Source: Gluconacetobacter johannae (lineage in GTDB: Bacteria > Pseudomonadota > Alphaproteobacteria > Acetobacterales > Acetobacteraceae). Taken from it: a stretch of 64,000 nucleotides of DNA. Shown one piece after another: positions 18,240-27,170 of the stretch. The notes under the pieces are model-generated. The model saw only the letters and a list, made by a program, of their open reading frames with translations, was not told where the DNA came from and did not search any database. The number at the start of each line of letters is the position of its first letter. The first letter of the stretch is position 1. The stretch is taken from NCBI RefSeq assembly GCF_014174305.1, contig NZ_JABEQH010000005.1:62001-126000 (forward strand), written 5' to 3'. A program made the translations under genes and the position numbers.

Positions 18240-18264
18240 GGGCCGCCCGCGATCCGGGCGGCCC
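18240..18264 (-). terminator. Intrinsic terminator between convergent ureG and TonB receptor genes
   Basis: A perfect 10-bp stem (GGGCCGCCCG / CGGGCGGCCC) with a 5-nt loop. On the minus strand it is followed by a T-rich run (complement of ATAAAAGAAG), so it is best suited to end the receptor transcript. As a strong hairpin it may also stop transcription from the urease side. Confidence 0.75.
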
Positions 18265-18293
18265 ATGGGTGGGCGCGATCGGGATGTCGCCCG

Positions 18294-20801
18294 TCAGAAG
18301 TGGATATGTCCTTCCATGCCGAAGGTGCGCGGGGTCAGCATGCCATAGGCATAGTACCGTTCCACCACGCCGTCGCGTGAGCGCACCGAGCCGTAATCGT
18401 TGCTGACGGCGGTGACGGCGTACTGGTCGAAGATGTTGTTGATGAAGAAATCCAGGCTCCATTTCTTCGTGTTGTACGTGACCGACGCGCGATGGGTGAC
18501 GTAGCTGGGGATCTTCTCGCCATAGCCGCGCAGGCCGACATGCGAATAGATGCTGCCGTTATAAGTCGTGGCCCAGTTGACGACGATGTTGCGTTCGTTC
18601 TTGAGCGGGATGACGTAATTGGCGATGAGGCTGCCCGAATTCTTCATCGAGCCCGGCAGGCGGTCGCCGGCATAGGCGGTGTAGAGGCCGTTCACCAGGT
18701 CCGGCGTGGTCCGGGTCAGGTGCGCGTCGGTATAGGAATAGGTCGCGGTCAGCGAGAAGTTCGGCGTGACCTTCCAGCTTGCGGTGGCGTCGAAGCCCTG
18801 CGAGACGGCCTGCGCGCCGTTGGCGGTGATGCCGACATTGCCGTATTTCGTGCGGCTGGGCACCTGTACGTCGAGCCAGTCGATATGGAAGCCCGCGAGC
18901 GTCATCATGACCCGGTGATGGAAGAAGTTGGCGCGGATGCCCAGTTCTTCGTTGCGGGTCCGGTCCGGCTGGAAGCTCATCTCGTTCGGCAGGGCGCAGG
19001 CATGCTGCGAGCTGGGATCGACGGGCAGCGTGCAAGGGGCGACGCGGTTGACGCCGCCGACGCGATAGCCGGTGCTGTAGGTGAAATAGGCCATGACGTT
19101 GGGGTTGAAGCGATAGGAAATGTTCGCCTTCCAGATGACGCCGTCCGCGCCCGTCGCACCGCGCTGCTCGTTGTAGCTGACGCCGGGATAGGCCTGGAAC
19201 AGCGGCAGGGCCGTGCCGCCGTCGACCGTGGCGTCATAATTGAAATAACGGATGCCGCCGGTGACCTGCAGGTTTTTCAGAAGATGCAGGGTGCCTTCGC
19301 CATAGACGGCCTTCTCGGTCGTCGTAGTGTAGACGAACGACGCGTATTCCAGCTCGTCCGGACGGTCGTAGCCGGCCCATTCCGAATAGCCCGGCACGTA
19401 TTCCTGACGCAGATAGGACGTCTTGAGCTGGTTGTAGAAGCCGCCGACCACCCAGTTGAACGGCCCCTTGTGCGTGGAGACCAGGCGCAGTTCCTCGTTG
19501 AACTGGCGGTACTTGCGCTGGTTATTCGCGTAGGACGAGAAGTTCGGGAAAGCCTGGTAGCCGTAATCGAGGTCGATCAGAAGGTCGGTGTTGTCTTCGG
19601 TCTGGTGGATATTCTGTTGCGTGTAGGCCGTCGTGCTGACGATCTGCATGATGCCGGGAATGTTGAAATTGAGTTCGCCGCTGTACAGATCGGACGTGCG
19701 GTCGACCGGCTCGAGATAGCGCCACGGCCCCTCGTCATGGCCTGTGCCCATCACGCCCGCGCCGTTGGCCTGCTGGCCGGCGGTCTTCGTTTCCTGATGC
19801 GCGTACGTCAGGTACGCCTTGATGTTGGGGTTGAGCTGCAGCAGGAGCTGGTTGCGCGTCGTGAAGGTGTGGTCGTAGTTGACGTCCTTGTAGCGGTTGA
19901 AATTCTCGCGCTGCTGGGCGGGCGTGCCGAAGGATTCATTGCCCGGCTGCGGGCTGGAAACCCCCGGATCCTTCAGCACATGGTTGTAATCGATCCAGCC
20001 CGGATCGTTGTAGTAGCCGATGACCGTGCGGAAGGCGATGTGATCCTTCAGGATCGGGATATTGAATGTCCCGTTGATCTCGCCGCCCGGATCGCTGCTG
20101 TGCGCCATGCCGAAGGTCTTGCCGTCGATGTCCGCGGACCATTTTTCGGTGTCCGGCCGGTTGGGCATGTAGCGGACGGCGCCGGCCAGCGTGCCGAGAC
20201 CATACAGCGTGCCCTGCGGACCCTGCAGCACTTCGACACGGTTGATGTCGATCAGCTTGAAGTCGGTATAGAGCGGGACCTCGCCCAGATAGACGCCGAC
20301 GGCATTGTTGCTGAAATTGCCGGTCGTGCTGGTGTTGCCCGAGGACAGGCCACGCATGATGATGTTGCCGGCGTTGCCCGGGCCGGTGTCGGTGACGGTC
20401 AGGCCGGGCACGAAGGCGCTGAACTGCTTGATGTCGGTGATGCGCTCGGCCTGGAGCGTCTTGTTGTCGAGCACCGAGATATTGATCGGCGAATCCTCAA
20501 GCCGCGTGCGGCGGCGCGTGGCGGTGACGTACACCTGTTCGGGCCCGGCCGCGGGCGCGTTCGTCGCCGTGGGGCGTGCGGCCGCCGCTGTCGGGCCGGT
20601 CGCGGATGCCGTCTGGGTCATGGCCGGGGCGGCGGCGACTTTCGGCGTGGCGGCTTTCTTGCCTGCTCCCTGACGCGCCTTGGCCGGGGCCACATCGGCG
20701 GCATCGGCCGGCGACGCCGCGATGATGAGCCCCATCGGGGCGCAGTTCATCAGGATCGTGGCGCAAAGCAGCCTGGTTCTTTTCGCCGAAAGGCCTTTCA
20801 T
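18294..20801 (-). CDS. TonB-dependent outer-membrane receptor
   Basis: An 835-residue TonB-dependent receptor. After a signal peptide (ATILMNCAPMGLIIAASPADAA) comes an Ala/Pro-rich linker, then the TonB box-like EQVYVTATRRRTRLEDSPINI. The plug domain carries RGLSSGNTSTTGNF and VEVLQGPQGTLYG, and the 22-strand barrel ends in GMEGHIHF with a terminal Phe. The barrel resembles the large group of IroN/CirA-like and pesticin-type receptors that take up siderophores, sugars or other solutes, so the ligand cannot be assigned. It is divergent from a permease-type sensor kinase, and a copy of the shared 18-bp element lies in the 292-bp gap, 116 nt from its start. It may admit the substrate of the guanidine/amine pathway; that is inference. 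Confidence 0.93.
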   Translation of the reverse strand: MKGLSAKRTRLLCATILMNCAPMGLIIAASPADAADVAPAKARQGAGKKAATPKVAAAPAMTQTASATGPTAAAARPTATNAPAAGPEQVYVTATRRRTRLEDSPINISVLDNKTLQAERITDIKQFSAFVPGLTVTDTGPGNAGNIIMRGLSSGNTSTTGNFSNNAVGVYLGEVPLYTDFKLIDINRVEVLQGPQGTLYGLGTLAGAVRYMPNRPDTEKWSADIDGKTFGMAHSSDPGGEINGTFNIPILKDHIAFRTVIGYYNDPGWIDYNHVLKDPGVSSPQPGNESFGTPAQQRENFNRYKDVNYDHTFTTRNQLLLQLNPNIKAYLTYAHQETKTAGQQANGAGVMGTGHDEGPWRYLEPVDRTSDLYSGELNFNIPGIMQIVSTTAYTQQNIHQTEDNTDLLIDLDYGYQAFPNFSSYANNQRKYRQFNEELRLVSTHKGPFNWVVGGFYNQLKTSYLRQEYVPGYSEWAGYDRPDELEYASFVYTTTTEKAVYGEGTLHLLKNLQVTGGIRYFNYDATVDGGTALPLFQAYPGVSYNEQRGATGADGVIWKANISYRFNPNVMAYFTYSTGYRVGGVNRVAPCTLPVDPSSQHACALPNEMSFQPDRTRNEELGIRANFFHHRVMMTLAGFHIDWLDVQVPSRTKYGNVGITANGAQAVSQGFDATASWKVTPNFSLTATYSYTDAHLTRTTPDLVNGLYTAYAGDRLPGSMKNSGSLIANYVIPLKNERNIVVNWATTYNGSIYSHVGLRGYGEKIPSYVTHRASVTYNTKKWSLDFFINNIFDQYAVTAVSNDYGSVRSRDGVVERYYAYGMLTPRTFGMEGHIHF

Positions 20802-20917
20802 TCATTCCTCCAGAGCATCGGGTCACGCGGCCCGCCCGCGCGGGCGGCTTTCTTGGCGGAAGGGGAGCCTGCTCCTTCCTGTTCAGTCTCGCTGTGTAAG
20901 GATTTCGTTGCAAGACT

Positions 20918-20935
20918 GATATGGGTCATTTGACG
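20918..20935 (-). promoter_or_regulatory. Shared 18-bp element, copy 2 (between TonB receptor and permease-kinase)
   Basis: On the minus strand this reads CGTCAAATGACCCATATC, matching the copies at 9541 and 25345. It lies 116 nt from the receptor start and 158 nt from the permease-kinase start, so it could control either or both. The rest of the 20802-21093 gap shows no other clear signal. Confidence 0.5.
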
Positions 20936-21093
20936 TAACCTCCCCCCAAAGCCCGGCGTACGCGATCTCTGGCGGCGGGCCGGGCGCGCCTGTATCATCG
21001 CCGTGTCATGAAAAAGGCCGTTCCCTTCCCGCGCCGGACCCAGGGCGGGTCCATCCCCCCATCGTCGCCGCCGGCGGCGGGGCGCGCCGTCGC

Positions 21094-24000
21094 ATGAGCG
21101 GTCCGGTCCAGCCGGAGCGCCGGACGTACAACCAGTGGGTCAATACCCAGACGCTGGAGGATTACGCGCTGCGCCATACCGCGTCGCGCGGGCGGCGGTG
21201 GAGCCACTGGACGATCGCCAACACCGCGCTCGGGGCCGCCAGCTTCCTTGCCTGCGAGGCGATCGGCGGGACGATCACGCTGCAGTTCGGATTCGTCAAC
21301 GCAATGACGGCCATCCTGGCCGCGACGGTGATCTTTCTGGTGATCGGTGCGCCGATCGCCATCTGCGCCGCCCGCGAGGGGCTGGATGTGGACCTGCTGA
21401 CGCGCGGCGCGGGGTTCGGCTATCTGGGGTCCACGGTGACCTCGCTGATCTATGCCAGCTTCACTTTCCTGCTGTTCGCGGTCGAGGCGAGCATCATGGC
21501 GTTCGCCATCGGCCTGGCGACTGGGCTGCCGGTCTCGCTCGCCTATGTCGTCAGCGCGCTCGGCGTGGTGCCCATCGCGCTGTACGGCATGAAGGCCATT
21601 ACCCGGATGCAGCTTGTGACGCAGCCGATATGGCTGGTCCTGCAGTTCGGTCCGCTGGCCTGGGTCCTGATGTCCGAGCCGGCGGCGGTTGCGGCCTGGG
21701 CGCATGCACAGGGCGTGCTGGATGGCGGCGGGAGCGGAAACCTCATCCTGTTCGGCCTGGCTCTTTCGACCATCCTGTCACTTCTGCCGCAGATCGGCGA
21801 ACAGGCGGACTATCTGCGCTTCCTCCGCCGGCCGTCGCGGGGCGGGGACCTGCGATGGTGGGCGGCCGTGCTGTCGGGCGGGCCGGGATGGGGGGTGATC
21901 GGCGGGCTGAAGCTGGCGGCCGGCTCGTTTCTGGCGGTGTTCGCGCTGGCCCATCATGTCGGCCTGGCCCAGGCCGACAGCCCGCCCGCGATGTATGCGG
22001 TCATGTTCGGCGAGGTGACAGGCCGGCCGGATGTCGCGCTGGCCCTGATGCTGGTCTTTGTCGTGGCCTGCCAGATGAAGATCAACGTGACCAATGTCTA
22101 TGCGGGGTCGATCGCCTGGTCGAACTTCTTCGCGCGGCTGACGCACGCCCATCCCGGCCGCGTGGTGTGGCTGGTGTTCAACGCGGTGCTCGCCCTGCTG
22201 ATAATGGAGGCGGGGATCCTGCGTACGATGTCCACGCTGCTGGCCCTGTACGCGAATCTCGCTTCCGGCTGGATCGGCGCCCTGTCGGCCGACCTCATGG
22301 TCTCGAAGCCGCTGGGCCTGAGCCCCAGGGGCGTGGAATTCCGCCGGGCCTATCTGTACGACGTGAACCCGGTGGGGGTGGGGGCGATGGCGCTGTCCCT
22401 CGTCACCTCCTCCTCGGCCCTGACCGGGGTGCTGGGCGAGACCGCGCAGGCGTTCGCGCCGCTGCTGGGGTTGACCGTGGCGTTCGTTTCGGCGCCCGCG
22501 ATCGCCCTGGCCACCCGCGGACGCTTCTATATCGCCCGTCCGCCCGAGGCCTATGCGTCGGACCTGCGCTGCACGGTGTGCGACATCGTCTACGAACCGG
22601 CGGACATCGTGTCCTGCCCGTTCCATCGCGGGGCGGTGTGCTCGCTGTGCTGCACGTTGGAAAGCCGCTGCCACGACCAGTGCAAGGACAACAGCGACAT
22701 CGTCCAGCAGGCCCGCGACCTGCTGCGCCGCGTGCTTCCCAGCGAGGCGGGGCGCTATCTCGACGGCAGCGTGGCGCATTTCCTTGTCATCATGCTGGGC
22801 TTCAACGCCATTCTCGGCGTCGTGTTCTACTGGGTCACGTTCGGCGAGGGCGCGTCCGGCGCGTTGCGGCGGGACCTGGAGCAGATCTTCGTGGCGCTGG
22901 AGGTTCCGGCGGGGATCGTGGCGTGGCTGTTCGTTCTGGCGCATAACAGCCGGCGCACGGCCGAGCGCGAGACGCGGCAGCAGACCGCCATGCTGCGCCA
23001 GGAGGTCGCGGCCCACATCCTGACGGATGCGGCGCTGCAGAAGGCGCGGGACGCGGCGGAGGCCGCCAATGCGGCCAAGACCCGCTACCTGGTGGCCGTC
23101 AGCCACGAGATCCGCTCGCCGCTGAATGCGATCTACGGCTACGCGCAGCTTCTCGAACGCGGGGGCGCGGTGGCCCCGGTCGAGGTCGGCGGGGTGATCC
23201 GCCAGTCCGCCGAGCATCTGACGAACCTGGTGGAGGGGCTTCTCGATATCTCGCGGGTCGAGAGCGGAGTGGTGGAGGTGCGCTCGGATATCGTCCCGAT
23301 CCGGGCCCTGCTGCATCATCTGGTGGCGATGTTCCGCATGCAGGCGGCGGCCAAGGGGCTGACGCTGGACCTGGTCATTCATGACCGCCTGCCGTCGCAT
23401 GTGAAGACGGACGAGAAGCGGTTCCGGCAGATCGTGATTAACCTGCTGTCCAACGCCGTGAAATATACCCGGCAGGGGGGTGCGACCGTATCGGTCCGAT
23501 ATCGCAGCGAGGTCGCCCGGATCGAGATTTCCGATACCGGCACAGGGATTCATCCGGAGGACCTCGAGCGGATCTTCGAGCCGTTCGAGCGTGGCCGGCA
23601 GGCGGAGGTCCACCCCCAGCCGGGCATAGGGCTGGGGCTGTCCATCACGCGTGTCCTGACGCGGATCCTGGGTGGCGACATCACGGCCGAGAGCACGCCG
23701 GGCGTGGGCAGCACCTTCCGGCTGTCCCTGATGCTTCCGGCCGTCCATCAGGTGGGCGGCACCGCGTCCAGCGACAGGATCGTCGGCTATCAGGGGGTGC
23801 GGCGCCAGGTGGTGGTGGTCGATGACGACCTGCGCCAGCACGGCTTTCTGGACGGGCTTCTCACCCCGCTCGGCTTTCAGGTGCATGACGCGTCCAGCGG
23901 GGCGGAGGCGCTGGACCTGGTGGCCCGCCTGTCGCCCGACCTGGTGCTGCTGGATATCCAGATGCCCGGCGACAATGGATGGATCATCGCGTCGCGGCTT

Positions 24001-24408
24001 CGCGCGCTGGCCGGCTCGGGGCTTCGCATCGTGATGGTGTCGGCGAACGCGGCGGAATTCAGCACCGGGGCGGATGGGCTGGCCGTGCACGATGGTTTCG
24101 TGACAAAACCGGTGGATGTCGATGTGCTTCTGGGTATGATCGGGCGTGTGCTGGCATTGCAATGGACATATGCCGAGGCGCCGGAGCCCGCGACGGCGAT
24201 GCCTGGCGCCTCGCCCGGACTGCGGCAGCAGCTGGGCGAGCTGCGCCGGGCGGCGCGTATGGGCCATGTCCGCGCGGCCGAGGCATTGACTGCGGAACTG
24301 GTGGCCGGGACCGACGGCGACAGGGCCTTCATTGCCGTCCTCAAGGAGCATCTGGAGCGTTTCGACCTGCGGAGCGTAGGGAGGATCATCGACGATGCGG
24401 AGTCCTGA
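21094..24408 (+). CDS. NCS1 permease-histidine kinase-receiver fusion (transporter-type sensor)
   Basis: A 1104-residue fusion. Residues about 1-470 are an NCS1 (purine/cytosine permease type) transporter domain with about twelve helices; RRWSHWTIANTALGAASFLA is a family-like start. Residues 490-530 form a cysteine-rich knot (CTVC, C508, C516, CC519-520, C526, C530) that may bind metal. Two further hydrophobic segments follow (about 555-612). The histidine kinase has the H-box VSHEIRSPLNAIYGY with His671, an N-box NLLSNAVKYTRQG and G-boxes DTGTGI and GIGLGLS. A receiver domain follows with phospho-acceptor Asp954 in LLDIQMPG. A helical tail completes it. Such fusions let a transport domain sense its ligand, as in CbrA-type kinases. 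Its end overlaps the response regulator gene by 14 nt, so they are partners. The ligand could be a guanidino compound, urea or an amine. Confidence 0.9.
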   Translation: MSGPVQPERRTYNQWVNTQTLEDYALRHTASRGRRWSHWTIANTALGAASFLACEAIGGTITLQFGFVNAMTAILAATVIFLVIGAPIAICAAREGLDVDLLTRGAGFGYLGSTVTSLIYASFTFLLFAVEASIMAFAIGLATGLPVSLAYVVSALGVVPIALYGMKAITRMQLVTQPIWLVLQFGPLAWVLMSEPAAVAAWAHAQGVLDGGGSGNLILFGLALSTILSLLPQIGEQADYLRFLRRPSRGGDLRWWAAVLSGGPGWGVIGGLKLAAGSFLAVFALAHHVGLAQADSPPAMYAVMFGEVTGRPDVALALMLVFVVACQMKINVTNVYAGSIAWSNFFARLTHAHPGRVVWLVFNAVLALLIMEAGILRTMSTLLALYANLASGWIGALSADLMVSKPLGLSPRGVEFRRAYLYDVNPVGVGAMALSLVTSSSALTGVLGETAQAFAPLLGLTVAFVSAPAIALATRGRFYIARPPEAYASDLRCTVCDIVYEPADIVSCPFHRGAVCSLCCTLESRCHDQCKDNSDIVQQARDLLRRVLPSEAGRYLDGSVAHFLVIMLGFNAILGVVFYWVTFGEGASGALRRDLEQIFVALEVPAGIVAWLFVLAHNSRRTAERETRQQTAMLRQEVAAHILTDAALQKARDAAEAANAAKTRYLVAVSHEIRSPLNAIYGYAQLLERGGAVAPVEVGGVIRQSAEHLTNLVEGLLDISRVESGVVEVRSDIVPIRALLHHLVAMFRMQAAAKGLTLDLVIHDRLPSHVKTDEKRFRQIVINLLSNAVKYTRQGGATVSVRYRSEVARIEISDTGTGIHPEDLERIFEPFERGRQAEVHPQPGIGLGLSITRVLTRILGGDITAESTPGVGSTFRLSLMLPAVHQVGGTASSDRIVGYQGVRRQVVVVDDDLRQHGFLDGLLTPLGFQVHDASSGAEALDLVARLSPDLVLLDIQMPGDNGWIIASRLRALAGSGLRIVMVSANAAEFSTGADGLAVHDGFVTKPVDVDVLLGMIGRVLALQWTYAEAPEPATAMPGASPGLRQQLGELRRAARMGHVRAAEALTAELVAGTDGDRAFIAVLKEHLERFDLRSVGRIIDDAES

Positions 24409-25321
24409 CAGGCTGTTGGACGCGGATCGCCCGTGCGTGCTCGTGGTGGATGACACGCCCCAGTCCCTGCGTTTCGTGACCACCGCGCTGGAGGCCGAAG
24501 GCATGACGGTGCTGATCGCGCCGGACGGTCATGCCACGCTGGAACTGCTGCAGGACGTGGTTCCCGACCTGATCCTCATGGACGCGATGATGCCGGGGAT
24601 GGACGGGTTCGAGACCACGCGGCGCATCAAGAAGGATCCGGCGCTCAGCCATGTGCCGGTCATTTTCATGACCGGCCTGACCGAGACGGAACATGTCGTG
24701 CGCGGGCTGGAGGCCGGCGGGGTGGATTATGTCCACAAGCCCGTGGTGGTGGATGAGCTGATCGCGCGGGTGCGGGTGCATCTGCGTAACGCGCGCGCCG
24801 CGCGGGCCAGCCATCAGGCCCTCGATTTCGGGCGTCGTCCGACGATCGGGGTCAGCGCGGCGGGGGTGCTGCGGTGGCACACGCCGGAAGCGGCGGCGGC
24901 GCTGTCGAGCTGCTTTCCACAGTGGCAGGTCGATGATCGCCTGCCTGAGCCGCTCTGCGACGTGCTGGTCGACCTGGGGACGCAGCGGCCGCTTGTCGTG
25001 CGCCGGACGCTGGATGTCGCCGAAGGCCGGCTGGAATGCGTTGTCGTCGGCACGATGGATGACGGTTCGATGTGCGTCACGCTGCTGCTCAGGCGACCGG
25101 GCGAGGAGGAACGGCTGCTGGGGCGTCGGCACAACCTGACCACGCGCGAAGCGGAGGTCCTGCTCTGGATCAGCCGGGGCAAGCCCAACCGCGATGTCAG
25201 CGAGATCCTGAATATCAGCCCGCGTACGGTGAACAAGCATCTGGAGCAGATTTTCGCGAAGCTGGGCGTCGAGAACCGCGCCTCGGCCGCCGCGATCGCC
25301 GTCACGACGCTGAATGAATGA
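24395..25321 (+). CDS. LuxR-family response regulator, partner of permease-kinase
   Basis: A 308-residue response regulator. The N-terminal receiver (about 10-130) has the acidic pair DD in VLVVDDTPQSL, the acceptor Asp in LILMDAMMPGMDG and the conserved Lys in VDYVHKPV. A middle region of about 80 residues is not a familiar domain. The C-terminal helix-turn-helix is of LuxR/NarL type (LTTREAEVLLWISRG, ILNISPRTVNKHLEQIFAKLGV). It starts inside the end of the kinase gene, so production is coupled. The likely targets are the genes carrying the 18-bp element at 9541, 20918 and 25345; that is inference. Confidence 0.93.
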   Translation: MRSPDRLLDADRPCVLVVDDTPQSLRFVTTALEAEGMTVLIAPDGHATLELLQDVVPDLILMDAMMPGMDGFETTRRIKKDPALSHVPVIFMTGLTETEHVVRGLEAGGVDYVHKPVVVDELIARVRVHLRNARAARASHQALDFGRRPTIGVSAAGVLRWHTPEAAAALSSCFPQWQVDDRLPEPLCDVLVDLGTQRPLVVRRTLDVAEGRLECVVVGTMDDGSMCVTLLLRRPGEEERLLGRRHNLTTREAEVLLWISRGKPNRDVSEILNISPRTVNKHLEQIFAKLGVENRASAAAIAVTTLNE

Positions 25322-25329
25322 TCCGCGCG

Positions 25330-25344
25330 GCCCCTGACCGGGGC
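25330..25344 (+). terminator. Possible weak terminator after response regulator
   Basis: GCCCC and GGGGC flank a 5-nt loop 9 nt after the response regulator stop. There is no good T-run, so termination would be weak or factor-dependent. The third copy of the shared element follows directly. Confidence 0.3.
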
Positions 25345-25362
25345 AATCTGCGGTGTTTGACG
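25345..25362 (-). promoter_or_regulatory. Shared 18-bp element, copy 3 (upstream of amine dehydrogenase operon)
   Basis: On the minus strand this reads CGTCAAACACCGCAGATT. It lies 94 nt upstream of the heavy-chain start, nearly the same distance as copy 1 from its gene, although in the opposite orientation. Candidate operator for the adjacent response regulator. Confidence 0.5.
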
Positions 25363-25456
25363 TAGTGACGCCCCGGGCGCGGGACAGTGATGATGCCGGA
25401 ACATTCCCCACGGGACGCGCCGGCCGCCTCCCGCCATGTCATCATCGGAGAGCGCC

Positions 25457-26638
25457 ATGCCCGGACAAGATCATGTTGGACGAGACATGAAACGGATCCG
25501 CAGAGTGCTGTGCGGCCTGTTCGGCGCGCTGCTTCCCTGCACGGCCCTGGCCGCGCCGCCGCCCATCCTGGAGACGGAGGAAAGCAACACGGCGGTCATG
25601 CCCAAGCCGAATCCGCACTGGCTGTATGTCGGCACGCGCACGGGCGGGGTCACGATCATCGACGGGGATACGGCCAAGATCGTCGGCACGGTCAACGCGT
25701 CGCCGGCCGCGGGCTTCGCGCTGGCCCCGCAGGGCAAAGAATATTACGTGTCCGAGACGATATGGACGCGCATGAATCGCGGCACGCGGCAGGACCTGCT
25801 GTCGGTCTATGACGGGCACACGCTGAACCTGATTCAGGACATCGAACTGCCGGGGCGTCTCATCGCCTCGGGCCGGACGCCTTATTTCTCGACCAGCGCC
25901 GACGGGCTGCGCGGCTATGTCTACAACATGCAGCCGGCGTCCTCGATCATCACGATCGACCTGGCGAAGCGCAATGTGCTGGGCATCACCGAAATTCCGG
26001 CCTGCGGACTGATCTACCCCTATGGCAAGACCGGGGTTGCGACGCTTTGCGCCGACGGCGCGCTGGCGGATGTGGCGATCGACGCATCCGGCCACGGCCG
26101 GATCACGGACCGCATTCCGTTCTTCGACGCGCAGCAGGACCCGGTGTTCGAGGAAAGCCCGGTGGACCGCGCCGGCGGCCAGGCGCTGTTCATCACCTTC
26201 AACGGCATGGTCCATCCGGTGCGCCTGGGCGCGCCGAGCACGCTGGAAAAAGCGTGGTCCCTTCAGCAGGCGGCAGGATTGTCGCCCGCCACGACCTCGC
26301 CGGAGCAGACCACCTGGCGGCCGGGCGGGCGGCGTCCGTTCGCGTTCCATCCGGGCCACAAGCGGCTGTATGCGCTGATGCACGAGGGCGCGCCCTGGGG
26401 GCAGAAGCGGTCGGGCACGGAACTGTGGGTGCTGGACACGGCGACGCATCAGCTCGTCAACCGCTTCACGCTGCCGACCTCCGGCTACGCCGTGGGGGTG
26501 AGCGAGGATAATGCGCCGCTTCTGTTCGTTCTTTCGGAAGACGGCTGGCTGTGGGTCATGGATCCGGAGACGGGCAAGATCCTGCGGAGCCTGCGCGATG
26601 TCGGACGGACGACGCTGCTGGCGACCGACCGGTCCTGA
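25457..26638 (+). CDS. mauB: Amine dehydrogenase (TTQ) heavy chain
   Basis: A 393-residue heavy chain of a tryptophan tryptophylquinone amine dehydrogenase, a seven-bladed propeller that holds the TTQ light chains in the periplasm. Recognisable parts are HWLYVGTRTGGVTIIDGD, YYVSETIWTRMNRGTRQDLLSVYD, GRTPYFSTSADGLRGYVYN and a late GTELWVLDTATHQLV. The signal peptide is CGLFGALLPCTALAAPP. The start is uncertain: ATG 25457 has GGAG at 7 nt, ATG 25487 would begin right at the signal peptide, and ATG 25436 lacks a ribosome site. It is the first gene of an eight-gene run. The symbol is used by homology; the aromatic amine name aauB would be equally fair. Confidence 0.88.
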   Translation: MPGQDHVGRDMKRIRRVLCGLFGALLPCTALAAPPPILETEESNTAVMPKPNPHWLYVGTRTGGVTIIDGDTAKIVGTVNASPAAGFALAPQGKEYYVSETIWTRMNRGTRQDLLSVYDGHTLNLIQDIELPGRLIASGRTPYFSTSADGLRGYVYNMQPASSIITIDLAKRNVLGITEIPACGLIYPYGKTGVATLCADGALADVAIDASGHGRITDRIPFFDAQQDPVFEESPVDRAGGQALFITFNGMVHPVRLGAPSTLEKAWSLQQAAGLSPATTSPEQTTWRPGGRRPFAFHPGHKRLYALMHEGAPWGQKRSGTELWVLDTATHQLVNRFTLPTSGYAVGVSEDNAPLLFVLSEDGWLWVMDPETGKILRSLRDVGRTTLLATDRS

Positions 26639-26647
26639 GGCGGGGCG

Positions 26648-27169
26648 ATGGGGGCGGCGGACATCGTGATCGACGCCGCGGCCGCGGCTGCGGGCTGGCT
26701 GCTTCTTGTCGCGGGGCTGGGCAAGCTGCGCGACCGGGCGGAATGGATGGGTCGCCTGGCGGCCTATCGGCTGGTGCCGGCGCCGCTGCTCGACGCGGCC
26801 GCCCTGGCCGTCGTGCTGCTGGAACTGGGCGCCGGCGCGGCGCTGGCCTGTGTCCTGTTTCCGCGCGTCGCGGGGGCGGTGGCGGCGCTGCTGTTCGTGG
26901 TCTTCGCGCTGGCGATGGCCGTCAACCTGCTGCGCGGCCGGCGCGACCTCGATTGTGGGTGTGGCGGCGCGCCGGAGCCTATCTCGTGGCGCAAGGTGGT
27001 GCTGGACCTGCTGCTTGCCGGGTTTCTGGCGGCGCGCGCCGCCTATGCCCCGCCCGCGTGGACGCCGCTGCCCATCGCGGGTGGGCTGCTGATCTTTCTT
27101 CTGGTTTCGACGGCGATTTCGCTGGGCGGCATGGCTCCGCCCCGGCTCGCTTCACGTCAGGACGCATGA
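26648..27169 (+). CDS. mauE: MauE-type membrane protein for amine dehydrogenase maturation
   Basis: A 173-residue membrane protein with about four to five hydrophobic segments, similar to MauE/AauE, which together with MauD supports export and disulfide formation of the light chain. Family features are WLLLVAGLGKLRDRAEWMGRLAAYRLVP and the conserved CGCGG-like NLLRGRRDLDCGCGGAPEPISW, shared with DoxX/MauE methylamine-utilisation proteins. ATG 26648 follows the heavy-chain gene by 9 nt, and mauD starts one base after its stop. Confidence 0.87.
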   Translation: MGAADIVIDAAAAAAGWLLLVAGLGKLRDRAEWMGRLAAYRLVPAPLLDAAALAVVLLELGAGAALACVLFPRVAGAVAALLFVVFALAMAVNLLRGRRDLDCGCGGAPEPISWRKVVLDLLLAGFLAARAAYAPPAWTPLPIAGGLLIFLLVSTAISLGGMAPPRLASRQDA

Positions 27170-27170
27170 C

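Noticed and set aside
18492-20933. Plus-strand frame of 813 codons opposite the TonB receptor
   Set aside because: The receptor has plug and barrel motifs and a terminal Phe; the opposite frame has none. It is a shadow of codon bias.
21778-24504. Minus-strand frame of 908 codons opposite the permease-kinase
   Set aside because: The plus-strand gene carries all kinase and receiver boxes; the antisense frame is low-complexity His/Arg/Gln-rich.
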